NCBI GenBank assembly: GCA_016987375.1
Contig: PJRA01000376.1
Location: 198,382 to 232,119, forward strand
DNA: 33,738 nt
From: Brachionus koreanus
Lineage: Eukaryota; Rotifera; Eurotatoria; Ploima; Brachionidae
Direction of reading: 5' to 3'
Numbering within the stretch: position 1 is the stretch's first letter; each line of letters opens with the position of its first letter. The translations under genes were made by a program, and so were the position numbers. Below, in pieces: positions 11,032 through 21,460 of this stretch. The notes under the pieces are model-generated. The model saw only the letters and a program-made list of their open reading frames with translations. It made no database searches and had not been told where the DNA came from.

Positions 11032-12001
11032 TTAATTTGAGAAATGCCTAGCACTAGATAGGATATAATTAAGCGAGCTAAATTGGATTTTAATAAATGT
11101 CTTGCGTAACACTCAAATAAGACGAAAAAGGAATATAAGCAGCAAGTCTTGTTGTTTTAAGCTCGACTCAATATCCGGCAAAAACTCGTGGCAATTAATA
11201 AAAATCTCTTAAGGGCTGAAATTTTGAATCAAATATCGCTCAATCGATCACATACACACTCGTTTGATCAAGTTTGAAAATTGAAGTTGTAATCTGAGAC
11301 CTACTGTTAAATGGTAATCATTGAAAAAATTTCCAATATCATTAGAACTTAAATTATATTAGACACTCAAATTAAATAAAATAAAAGTTTTATATTTCAA
11401 ATTTAATTTACGCAAGATATTTTATTACAATTTATTTCTTTCTATTTTACTTAATTGCCTCATTTAGTCAAAAATTAACCAAATTTCTTCATCAAACAAT
11501 TATTAAATTTCTCGCGACCGACATAATCCTTTAATTTTCTAATTTATTTTTTAATGTCAACTTTGGGCTTTATCACCCATAGCCACTTTCTCACTTTTAC
11601 AATTAATATTTGCTAAAAATTTTTGGCCTCCAAAAAAAAATTTTTTTTAATTCAAAAATTAAAATCTCTATTGAAAAAAATTGAAAATTCTTTTTTTGAA
11701 TTTAACCATATCCAAAAAAATTAATCTCATAATTGATCGGAGACATAAAATTATATTTTTAAATTCTAGAAAAAAACAAATTTCAAACAATTAAATTTAT
11801 TAATGAATAAATGAAAAAAAGAAAAAAAAAACTTTGTTTTAAGACTCTTATGGCACACAAGTTCTAAAAGGTAATTAGCAATTTTTTGATGAGATTAATT
11901 TTTTCTAAACCTTGTGTATTTAAAGTACGATTGTTAATTAGAAATATTTTCTGAGATTATATAAAATCTGGGCAATTTTTAAGAAGCTTTTTTGTAATAA
12001 A

Positions 12002-12202
12002 TTAATTCGATTCGAATATCAGTCGAGTAGTTTTATCAACACAATTAGAACAAAAATAAACAAAATCACTATAATTTGATTACACATTGGTAATTATCTT
12101 TCAATTTTGAAAGATGAAATATTGCTTCAAGTGCCTAGAAAAAAATGATTATCGATAGAGCCCAAAGGAAGCTTATACCGGCTCGACTGATATTCGAATT
12201 AA
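12002..12202. mobile_element. TTAA-flanked inverted-repeat element (MITE candidate)
   Basis: TTCGAATATCAGTCGAG (12011-12027) is the exact reverse complement of CTCGACTGATATTCGAA (12182-12198). Each arm is bordered on the outside by TTAA (12002-12005 and 12199-12202); the left arm has an extra TTCGA duplication between TTAA and the repeat. The 154-base interior shows no reading frame. A 17-bp perfect inverted repeat at this distance is very unlikely by chance. The TTAA borders suggest a piggyBac-type insertion, but the ends differ from the MITE family at 909 and 15857. Confidence 0.55.
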
Positions 12203-15200
12203 TGACCATTCAATTTATTTGTTTAATTTAACCTGAAGAACTTCCTTGATCAAGCAGACTTAATTCTATTTCTTTAAAAATATTGAAAAAAAATTCCTCT
12301 AAAAATATTTTGAAAATTAATTTTTATAGATATTTTGTTGAAAAGGACTGGCTCTAGGCCTGAAAACAAAAGTGATTTGGGCAACTCGTCATAGCGACCA
12401 CCGATCAAATTCGGCTGCAAGGTATTGCTTGACTAAGATTGCTGGTTCTTTACACACACACTCAATCACTAATACCACTCTAAAGATCAAAACTATTTAT
12501 TTATTTTTTCAAAATAATTTAGATCAAAAAGAGTAGTGAGGTTTTCATAAACGAGCTGTTAATTTAATACTTTAAACCTTTTATCAAATGTAAATACTTA
12601 ACAACAAGAGTAAAAATTTTAGATGATGTGTGTTTTTTTTCAGATGGTGCTTTTAATCTAGGGAAAATAAAAGTGAAACTATTCCGGTATTTAAATTCAA
12701 TTCAGTGATCAAATAAATCAATGTTTACAACTAATATTAGTTTATTTTGAAAACTTGATAAAAACAAATAATGCGCACTAGATAATGCAAGGCTTGTTAT
12801 TTTTGCTCAATTCCTCTAATGCTTCCATAAACCTGATGCTAAATTAAAAACATACTCTTCAAGTCAAAAAATTTAGTTTATTTTTTTTTAAAAAAATAAA
12901 AAAATTTAATGAACTTTTTTACAAAAATGTTTATAAAATCATGATCTAGCTACATATTGACTTCAATATAATTGAAAAAGATTTTTTTTTTTTTTAAAAA
13001 ATTGAGTAACTTGAGAATTTGAAAAAGCATGAAATTAATCGCTTAAAATTTTTTTTTAATTTTTTTCAAAGTGGATTAAATTTTCCATGTTTGGCAAAAA
13101 AAAAACTAAATCCAACAATAAAAGTTGATTAATCCACTCGAAGCTCTTTTGAATAAAACAAAAGCTCATTTAATTGATTTTGGGTCAGAAATTTTTTTTT
13201 GCTTTTTCAAAAAAAGAGATTTGTTTCTATTTAAAAAGAGAAAAAAAATTGAATTTTTCTTAGAGAAAATTTCAAAAAGTATAACCCCAAGATTCATTAA
13301 TATTAAAAGCTGTATTTTTTATAATTACGTAAGTTAAATTTCCTGCTTTATTTATAATGTAATTTAACATTTTTAACTTTTTAACGTAATCAACTTTTTG
13401 ACGCCTCTGAAGCTAATCAAAACACAAAACTTAAAAAATCTAAACTAAAATCTTTCCTGGCATTTTTACTTAATGTTTAATTAAACTATTTTATTTTTGT
13501 ATTTCTGAACCGATTTTTTTCATTTAGCACTGCCATTTAGCAAAAGAATACTTCCGGCACAAACAATTAATGGAACTATTTTAAATACAAAAAAATAATT
13601 TTAGAAATAACTCAGCATTCAAATATCTTAAAATGAATGCGTAAAAAAATGTTTCCTCGTCATGTTCTTAGTACAAAAAAATAAAACTAAACTGGCACCT
13701 AAAAAATAGACTTTTGAAAGCCTTGACAATTGACAAAAAGTTTTACTTAAATTTTGGTCTAAACTTAATTTGAAATTTAAATTTTTTGCTGTGATTCCGC
13801 TCAATTACCCAAATATTTGCTTTATTATAAATTCCATCAATTCAGAAAAAAAGATTTTTATTCTTGTTAGCTTAAAAAAATTGTAAACAAACTGTAAATA
13901 CTCGATTGCTATTTGTATTCATTCAATCAAGCAATTTTTTCTATTTTTTATCAATAATTCGAAAATCAGTATCGACCATGTTTTGTTGTCTAAAGGAAGT
14001 TTAATCAATAATATTAACGCTCTATAAATTCAAGTTTTTTTCTTTATTTCGATGTGTTTAACTTGTAAAATTAGATTTTTCTTAGAAATAAAAAAGAAAA
14101 TAGTTGTTCTAACAGACCAGTCCAATAAACTTCAAATTGAATGCGAATTCAGATATTCCAGATAATTAATAATTGTTTTATTGCATGAAATTAAGCTAAA
14201 ATTTGTGCGGCTTTTGAATTTGCTGGATTAGCAATAAGCATTTTAGAAGCTTCAAAATTTGTCTAGAAATCAAACAATTCTCTAATTGTATTCAAGTATT
14301 CTGTTATTAATGAGCTTAAAATTGATGAACACAAAATGAATTGATATTTAATGGTTCCTCCAAGTTTTAATTTCTAAATTTTTAATCAATTCTATCGATT
14401 TCTAGCAGATAATTTAATTCCTATTTAATTTTAAAATTGTTCGCTTTTATTTAGCTATAATTTTGCAATTTTTTATCGCTTTATTTATTATATATTTTGC
14501 CTATTCAATCAAGTCCTTTCAATTTTCTAAAATATTTATATTCAGCAATTTTATTTTTATTGACTTTTAGGCAAAAAAATTAAAAATAAAATATTCAAAT
14601 AAAAAAATTTATCGCTTTTATTGTAAAATTCAGACAGGCTTGTTCAACTATAAATTATTTCATATGATATTAAATGATTCGTTTATGATGGTATCAAATA
14701 TCAGGTAGATTTTATAGTATTCTAATCGAGATTTAAGAGTAAATTAAATATTGTGCTAATAGACAGTCTATTAAAATTAGACTTGTCAGTTTAATTTCGT
14801 TTTTTCTAAATAAATCTTTAAGATTAATGACTTTTTTAACTTAAAGTTCAAATATGTGATAAAATAAAATTTTATAGTTGATTAATTTTTTTACATTTAA
14901 ATTCTATCCTTTGAAATATTTAAAAATAAATTGCAAAATTAACTTTATTTGAAATTTTTTAACATTTTTTCATCGTACTTGAAAATGCAAATTCCATAGC
15001 CAATTTTTTTTTATCTTTTAACAAATAAATCTAATAAATTAATTTTACTTTTTGATTTAATAAAATCAATCTGAAGAATTTATAAATCAAGAACTATCCC
15101 GAACGGCTTTGTGCCTTCTTTTCAGTCCCCATTCCAAAAAAATTGCTATAAAAAAAGATTTGATAGTTTTCTTAATTTTAACCGGCTCAACTATATAGCG

Positions 15201-15856
15201 TGTGAAATTAAACCCTAATTTTTTACTTAAAAACATAGAATAAATTAAATATAAATTTTAAAAATAAGATTTTTGAATAGCTATTTTATCCAGTGTTAAA
15301 TTTGTTGTTCTAATTTGAGATAATAATTTTTTAAGTAAAAAAATATAGTAGATTAAAATAAAGAACACTTTTAACTTCAGGATTTATTTAAAATAGAACC
15401 TACGCAAAGCCAAAGTCAGTTGGAATGGAAACATAAACTCTCACTTTTAAATTTTAGTTTTTTTTTTCTAAAAAAAAAATATATTTTTTAATGTGGTATT
15501 TTTTCAAAAAAATTTCTGTAATACTATTTTGCTTTTCTTGTTTGTAAACATTCTGAAATGTGATTTTATATTTATTCAGTAAACACTGCGAGGATGGTGT
15601 AAAAATAAAAAAACAAAATAAAATTAAAAAAAAAGTAAAGTTTTATTGTTCCAAAATTGTTAAAAACAAATTAAAAACTAATATTGTGATGTGAATTGTT
15701 CAAAGTTATCTCTAAATATATCATAATTGTATTCTAGTCCTCATTTATTAAGCAAAATAATTCAAAATTAGCAATTGAAATTTTATTACTCTATTTTAAT
15801 CTTTGGATGATTGGCAAAAAAATATAATCTCAGTTTAATAGTTAGTGAAGATTTAA

Positions 15857-16064
15857 CACTCAAAAACCAGAGGGGTCCTTTATTTGATTTTTATTCAACA
15901 AATTTAATCATTTTTTATAATTTTTTTTTCAATCATATCTTAAATCAAAAATATTTTTAAATTATTTAATTTTTTAATATAAAATAATTTTATTTTCATC
16001 AAAAAAAATATAAAAAAGATTCAAATATTTAAAAGGTTGAAAAAATTCATCAGTACTTTGGATG
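15857..16064. mobile_element. piggyBac-like MITE, copy 2 (208 bp)
   Basis: Bounded by TTAA at 15853-15856 and 16065-16068. The left end (CACTCAAAAACCAGAGGGGTC) aligns with the left end of the copy at 909 (about 18 of 25 positions, one gap). Read inward, the right end starts CATCCAAAGTACTG and then ATTTTTTCA, the same nine bases at the same offset as in copy 1. Left and right ends match each other only loosely, so this copy is old. Length and A/T-only interior agree with copy 1. No coding capacity. Confidence 0.55.
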
Positions 16065-16109
16065 TTAAAATTATTTTATAATAAAAATAATAGTTAATAT
16101 ACTACGGTC

Positions 16110-16130
16110 AAGTTTAGTTTAACTAAACTT
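16110..16130. repeat. Perfect 10-bp inverted repeat
   Basis: AAGTTTAGTT and AACTAAACTT flank a single T. It begins 41 bases after the right TTAA of the MITE copy 2 and is followed by a GC-richer stretch with ATAGTAG near 16163 that could pair with TACTA near 16100. Possibly a cruciform or a remnant of another element. Confidence 0.4.
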
Positions 16131-17167
16131 ACAAAACAGGAAGACTAACGTAATCCCGCTATAGTAGACCTTTCGTTTTTTTTGTTTCTATTTTTTTGTT
16201 AATTTTTCAATAAATCTACTTAATAAGCAACTTTATAGTAATTGTTCTAAATAGCGAATTACAAGGTTAATAAACAGGCTAGTGTCTATGCTTCAAGAGA
16301 CTGATTAATACTTCATTTAATAAATTAATTTTTAAAATATAATTTTTATGTAAAAAATATAAAAAAAATTATAAAATTGAATGAATTATTGATTCAATTG
16401 TTATTTGAAAAAATTTAACAAAAAAGCATTTAAGTAAAATAATTTATTTTAAATTTATAATATTGAAAATTAAAACGTTGAAAACTTCAAGATTGATCTC
16501 TTGATCACAAAAGATTTATTAATCTTGAACAAATAAAAAAAAATAAAATATAGTTTTGGAGATTTACCTTCACAGGCTTATCCGAGCGGTATGAACCCTC
16601 TTTTCAGCCTGCTTGTTTAACGTATTGAAAAAATTAAAAGATAAAATGTAAATACAAAAGGAAAAAAACTACGATTGTATAAAATAATTTAGTTAATTAT
16701 CGATTTATCTTGATTAATCTTGAATAAAAAATATTTAAAGGTTTTTTCTCAATTTATTGATTTGGCCATTGCTTTAATTAAGTTATTGCTGTTTCTTTAA
16801 AATATAGTTCAAATTCTCTAAGTCATTTTTTTTAGTTTCTCTTTTAAATTAAGCGAAAAATTGTATTATAAAAACATTTGTTAGAGAAAGTTAACACCAT
16901 TTCAAAAATTTATTTCATTAAAGCTTCAAACTTTAAATTTAAAAGTCTTATGATAGAAATTTAGTCAATTTGTATATTGCTTCTTCTTTTAAAAATAGTT
17001 TAAACGATAAAGGTCTTATAAAACTGAAACTTTATCGAAGTAGCGAGATGGAAGACAAAGCCAATTTTTGAATTTTGATATTTTGATATCGAGGGTTAAA
17101 TTTAAACATAAAATGAACCAAAAAAATTCAAGTCATGTATCTTATTTTTTTTAATTATTTGATAAAT

Positions 17168-17192
17168 AACTGAGGGGGAACACCCCTGAGTT
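17168..17192. other. G/C-rich hairpin
   Basis: AACTGAGGGG pairs with CCCCTGAGTT except for one G-G mismatch, around a short AT-rich loop. Such a G/C-rich stem is exceptional here. No coding or RNA-family assignment. Confidence 0.35.
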
Positions 17193-18290
17193 TGTCCAAG
17201 TAGGCTTCGTTTAAACCCTCTTATTTTAAATTTTTACAAAGAAAAGAGAAAAAAAAAGATGAATTGAATGAAAATTTGAGAGAATTTTTATTGAGTCTTA
17301 TTTCTTATATCAAAATAGATATGAAAATATTAATTGTTTTTGGCCAATTTGAAGCTGGCGAAATTCCCTAGAAAATTGCGAATATTTTCTAAAAGATACA
17401 AGCCGAAATAATAGACTAAATAATATGTTTTTGTTAATACAATTATAAATAAAAAATATTCATTTCATACTCGAGATAATTTAGATCGGCACTTTGATTC
17501 TAACTTAAAAGGAATGAATAATTAATTTGTTTTGAATTAGTTACGTCATAAAAGAAAAAATTTAATCATTTTATTTTAACACCAAAATTAGATTAAAACC
17601 CAATTTTTGAAAAATTAAAAATTAAATTTTTTAGGAAAAAAAATTTTTTTTTCATAATTTAAAAAATCTAAATTAAATTCAAAAGACAAAAAAATTTGAA
17701 AAAAAATAAATAAAATTTTTCAATGAATCGATAGAGAAATTAAGCGCGCCTTTTAATTCTTGTTTCTATAGCTAAATAGAGAAATAATTATTGTTTTTTT
17801 TGTTTGTAAATTTTAAAACTATTTCGACAGTTTAAAAAAAATAAAATTCGTTACCATGACATTATCCATAGATTTTTGATTTCTTAAATTCTAATTTACC
17901 AAGACTAATGTCGAAGCAAAAATCAAGAGTGAGATTCAATTAGTGTGAGAGTAACAGACAAATTATCAATGGTCAAGGCGAGACAAATGCTAGCCAGTAG
18001 TTGTGTTCCAAGCAATTAATTTAAATAAAAAATTAGGAGAAAAGCGCTAAGACCTCAACTTTTTTAGAACAAAAATTAGTAACGCTTATTAATTTTATTT
18101 TTTTCTTAAATTTCTCTTTTTTTGCTGATTAAATAATTGTTTCGTGATATGCAGGACATGCTTCAGGACAGAAAAAAAATTAAGCCGCTTTTTCAAAATT
18201 TATAATTAAAAATTAAACAAAAAATACAAATAAATCACAAATAATTATTTAAAAAAAAAAATTCTAATCATCAAAAAAAGCCCAACAAAA

Positions 18291-19085
18291 CTAGTTACAT
18301 ATTTTACGAATAAGTCTCTTTTCGTTTTTGGCACGAATTGTTCTTCTTCTCTCATTTCTCTTCATTTTTTCAATAATATTATTTGAGCTTATGTAAGTGT
18401 ACTTGTATGCGTCCATATCGGCATAGTCGTCATCTATTTCATCATCTGTATCGAGCACATTATTACACAAATTAATTCTCAGCTCATCGTAGGTCTTTTT
18501 AAGCCTATATTTGACCAAATAAAAAAATCTGCGGCCATATTTTTTATAATTAGCTTCCAAATTAAGAGATTCGCGCTGCAACTTGGTCAAATAGAAGTCT
18601 ATATTGGACAAAAAGTTAATGGCCGGATTTGTTTTTTCCAGATGAAATTCGATTTTTTGCTCGAAAGGCTTTTCTCTAGTCCGGAGCAAATTTCTATCTT
18701 GGTTAAGGGCGTACATTCGATTGGCCATATTTTTGTTGAGCCTGTTGATAAAAGTCGGGTTTTTGAGACTTATTTTGAGGCTTTCTTTGGGCTCGGCACT
18801 TCTGTTCACCTTCAAGTGCTTGATTAGTGAGTTGTTCAAGCGGTAGACCTTGATGCGCGGCCTGGGCAACGAGGCCGGCTTGGCTAGCCGGCGCGAGTTC
18901 TCCACCCGGCTCAGGTACTCCGGCCTGATTGCCGCGCGGCCCATTGAGTGATTGAACGCGCTCATTTGCTTTGTTTCTATTGATCTATCATTGCTGAATT
19001 TGTACATAAAATTTGTTTTTCGTGTGTAATTGACACAATAGATAGCATCAATGAGAAACAAGGTGACAAATATTTTACTTATCAT
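18291..19085 (-). CDS. Basic secreted protein of unknown function, 264 aa
   Basis: A single open frame begins with a clear signal peptide (MISKIFVTLFLIDAIYC, cleavage probably near residue 17 or 18), so the protein enters the secretory pathway. The mature part is rich in Arg, Lys and Asn and has only two cysteines (207 and 263) besides C17. An acidic stretch (about 212-224, mostly Asp/Glu) precedes a strongly basic C-terminus (240-261). Dibasic pairs (R65-R66, K181-K182, R185-R186) and a GRR at 184-186 could be prohormone cleavage or amidation sites, but no repeated peptide is seen. Codons 42-82 lie in an abrupt GC island. I do not recognise the family. A pyrimidine-rich tract ending in AG lies 40 bases upstream of the start; a candidate poly(A) signal is at 18094-18099. 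Divergent neighbour starts 455 bases away. Confidence 0.7.
   Translation of the reverse strand: MISKIFVTLFLIDAIYCVNYTRKTNFMYKFSNDRSIETKQMSAFNHSMGRAAIRPEYLSRVENSRRLAKPASLPRPRIKVYRLNNSLIKHLKVNRSAEPKESLKISLKNPTFINRLNKNMANRMYALNQDRNLLRTREKPFEQKIEFHLEKTNPAINFLSNIDFYLTKLQRESLNLEANYKKYGRRFFYLVKYRLKKTYDELRINLCNNVLDTDDEIDDDYADMDAYKYTYISSNNIIEKMKRNERRRTIRAKNEKRLIRKICN
18841..18960. other. GC island inside a coding region
   Basis: By hand count 81 of 120 bases are G or C (about 67%), against roughly a quarter in the surroundings. It covers codons 42-82 of the secreted-protein gene, where third positions are almost all G or C, and it ends sharply on both sides while the reading frame continues. Confidence 0.8.
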
Positions 19086-19539
19086 ATTCGAAAAGTTTTT
19101 CTCTCTCTCTTTTTTCTTTTTTAATCTAAAATAAAAGTTAAACTTATTTTATAGCTGATAATATTAGTAGTGGGCCTAAAAGTTCAAGAGGTTATAAATT
19201 TTTCAAGCTAATAGTTTTTTTTTTCTTTTTTGTTGGAAAAGATGTAATATGAGCCAAGTCATGCGTACCAAATTTAAAACAATAATAAAAACATATTTTA
19301 TTTATGATAAAACTTTATGAAAACAAAATCCGATAAAAAACAATAATTTTGCTATGGCTTTGTAGGTTTTTTCTATCTTTTTTTGTTGATGCTGAATAGC
19401 TTTATATGAGAAATATTTCCGTGTACAAGTGTGTGTTTGAGAAATAAAATAAATGACTCGGAATTAATCTCATTAAGATGTTGTTATATTTATGCATATT
19501 TTTTTTTAGATACTTAATAGTTTATTTTTAGAAGATTAA
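19086..19539. promoter_or_regulatory. Shared intergenic region of two divergent genes
   Basis: This stretch separates the starts of the minus-strand secreted-protein gene and the plus-strand 118-residue gene, so it should hold both promoters. No convincing TATA box or other core element could be singled out in the AT-rich sequence. It contains a CT-rich tract (19101-19120) in the 5' leader of the minus-strand gene. Confidence 0.5.
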
Positions 19540-19974
19540 ATGTCTCAAACAGATAAACTCAAACTGGCCAGATGGCGGCAAGTCAGCAAAAATCCGGTAC
19601 AAAATTAAATTTTTTATTTGTTTTAATCAAAACGACAAATCCAACTGTTTATTTTTTTTTTCTATGATCACCAGGAATTCGAAGATCCGACTGATCCGTT
19701 CCTACCACACAGACTAAGATACCAAGTAGAAATGAGTCGCTATCTGAGCAATGTTAATTTGAATTACATGCCCCCGATGCCCAGACCGGTCTACAAGAAC
19801 TCCAGTCAAATTCGGCTCAGCACCAATCGTGAGACTGACATCAGGAACAATATTTTTAAGAATCACTCAAAAAAAAACTCGTACGATAATAAGAATTCAT
19901 TGTCGTTGACTAATTCGACCAATTTAAATCAATTGAATGTCACACAATCTATGAATTTTAGCGATAAAAATTAA
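19540..19974 (+). CDS. Unrecognised 118-aa protein, 2 exons
   Basis: Exons are join(19540..19596, 19675..19974). The first exon encodes 19 residues (MSQTDKLKLARWRQVSKNP); the 78-base intron has GT..AG ends (CCG|GTACAA, CACCAG|GAA) and phase 0. The splice is favoured because exon 2 is open back to the acceptor, and the sequence just after it is G/C-richer and codon-like. The protein has no signal peptide or membrane segment. The N-terminal half is conserved-looking (FEDPTDPFLPHRLRYQ, then a Pro/Met-rich MPPMPRP), while the C-terminal half (about 70-118) is low-complexity Asn/Ser. I do not recognise it; a small cytoplasmic or ciliary protein would be a guess. A pyrimidine-rich tract ending in AG (19531) lies 8 bases before the ATG, consistent with a trans-splice or 5' UTR acceptor. 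A start at the internal Met (19732) would lose the conserved-looking part. Confidence 0.68.
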
Positions 19975-19988
19975 ATTGACAATATCAA

Positions 19989-19994
19989 AATAAA
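19989..19994 (+). terminator. Poly(A) signal of the 118-aa gene
   Basis: AATAAA begins 15 bases after the stop codon, implying a very short 3' UTR. Confidence 0.5.
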
Positions 19995-20359
19995 ATTTTA
20001 TTTTTTTTTGTTCAATTTTAATTGAATTTATAATTTTAATTTTGCCTATCAAATATTGATTGTCTAGAATATTAATTTCAAAATATTTAATTATTAGAAA
20101 CGCTTTTAGATATATTGAGAATGAGGTATTCATTTTTCAATCAAGTCATTCTATACTCGTTTTATTTTGCATTCAAAATAGATCCCAATAGTCTTTAAAA
20201 AAAAAAAAGAGTGAGATAAATTTTTAACACCTGTTGATAGATAATTCACTTTAATTTTGTATCTTTTTGATGTTTAGGAATTAGAGGATCACATCGACCA
20301 TGTGAACTTTCAAATATATTTTATTGATTTAAATATATCCCGAGGGGACAAAATCAGAC

Positions 20360-20725
20360 AAAAAACACTGTTAAAACGCTGTTTTAACGGCGTTTGGTAG
20401 CTGTTTTTTGGGCTTTTCGGCTTTTTTTTTAGCCAAAAAAAGAAGGAAAAAGACTTTATAAACAAAAAAAAATATTTCATTTAGAGTGTTTTTACAACGT
20501 TTTTGATGCACCAAAAACATTAAAAAAAAAACAACTCAATCACCCAATAATGCTATTTAAACACTTAAAAAACGACTAAAATAATCCTGAATAAAAATCT
20601 AATGCTCCTATATTGAAAATAATTTAAAAAAAATAGTCTAAAACGCTCAAAAAACAAATATAAAACACCTCAGACACCCAAAAACACTATTTAAACACCA
20701 AAAAACGTTTAAAAAACACGCTTCT
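20360..20725. repeat. A-tract / AAAACGC-rich repeat block
   Basis: AAAACGCT, AAAAAACG and AAACAC motifs recur throughout. A diverged direct repeat is visible: 20535-20581 and 20669-20714 share CTCA, CACCCAA, CTATTTAAACAC and AAAAAACG in the same order, offset by 134 bases. At the left end GTTAAAAC and GTTTTAAC (20370-20388) form a perfect 8-bp inverted repeat around GCT, and GGCT pairs with AGCC around a T-run near 20420. It may be a degenerate satellite or transposon end. A-tracts at such density would also bend DNA. Confidence 0.45.
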
Positions 20726-21460
20726 TTACAATATTTTTGAAAAATATGTTTAATTTTTTTTTAATTTAATTATTTATGAGTTAATTTGTCTTAATTCTTA
20801 TCTTGGTATTTTTTTTAAACAAAAATAATAAAGTTTTTATTTTGTTTAAACGCAAATATGTTTAAAAATGGAAAGATTGAAATTAATTTTTTTTTTAAAT
20901 TAAAAAATTTTTATTTTTATTTTATTTAACGGTATTTTAAATTATCTTTTTATTTTATATTTTTTTCCGAGTAAACTTTAACTCCCTACAGATTAAACTA
21001 ATAAACAATTAACCTAAAAACCGATATTACTTTTTGCTTTTAAAAATTTTAGCCATTGTTAGATTCAAAAAAAAAGTTAAAATTTAAAATGAAAAAAGTA
21101 TCCTTTTTTTGATAAAATTAAATAGTATAAAATATCAAAAAAAATTGTAATTTTGTAACACTTATTTCACTTCTTGTTTCACTTAAAATAAAATTTAGAA
21201 TTTATTTTTAGGATCAATCAAATCAGTAAATTGTGAAAACCCATTTACCACCTGATTAAAATGAAGAAAAATTTTCTTATCATTAAACACACTACCTTGT
21301 AGATTGAAATATGAATTATCAGAATATATTAGTTAACAAATAACTGAGAAATCATCTAGAAACGATGACATTTAAATAATTTTTTTAGGATTCTAGTACA
21401 ATTCATTAATTGTCACAGACAGCAAAGCAACAGGCTTTATTGGCGCTTCATAATAATAAA

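Larger units (their letters stand above)
5378..18290. other. 12.9 kb region without a recognisable gene
   Basis: Stops are dense in all frames, and the few open stretches of 60-96 codons are T-rich or A-rich and look like chance. Within it I can support a mariner transposase relic (9037-9420), a TTAA-flanked inverted-repeat element (12002-12202), a second piggyBac-like MITE (15857-16064) and several small hairpins. Three patches are visibly less AT-rich and have no homopolymer runs: about 7740-8060, 10740-11330 and 12340-12480. They are candidates for conserved regulatory DNA, possibly enhancers of the flanking genes, but no site in them is identified. No tRNA or rRNA is seen. Confidence 0.6.

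Noticed and set aside
13125..13337. 70-codon plus-strand frame
   Set aside because: Lys/Phe-rich low-complexity translation of A- and T-runs; no good start or gene context.
15085..15130. KNYPERLCAFFS-like peptide resembling part of a CRAL-TRIO domain, and look-alike DNA near 16578 and 17190
   Set aside because: Only a dozen residues, no flanking similarity, and the shared bases among the three sites are within what AT-rich chance matches allow.
17930..18010. About 30 open codons on the minus strand (LGTQLLASICLAL...)
   Set aside because: Short, bounded by stops, no splice sites and no recognisable family.
5378..18290. Possible tRNA genes
   Set aside because: Several A-box or B-box look-alikes (for example CCGAGCGGT near 16583) were checked, but no cloverleaf with acceptor and T arms could be formed.
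20278..20400. Exon-like 40-codon open stretch after an AG (ELEDHIDHVNF...)
   Set aside because: It begins after a plausible acceptor and is less AT-rich, but no partner exon or donor fits, it runs into the repeat block and ends there in TAG. A repeat-derived chance frame is likelier.
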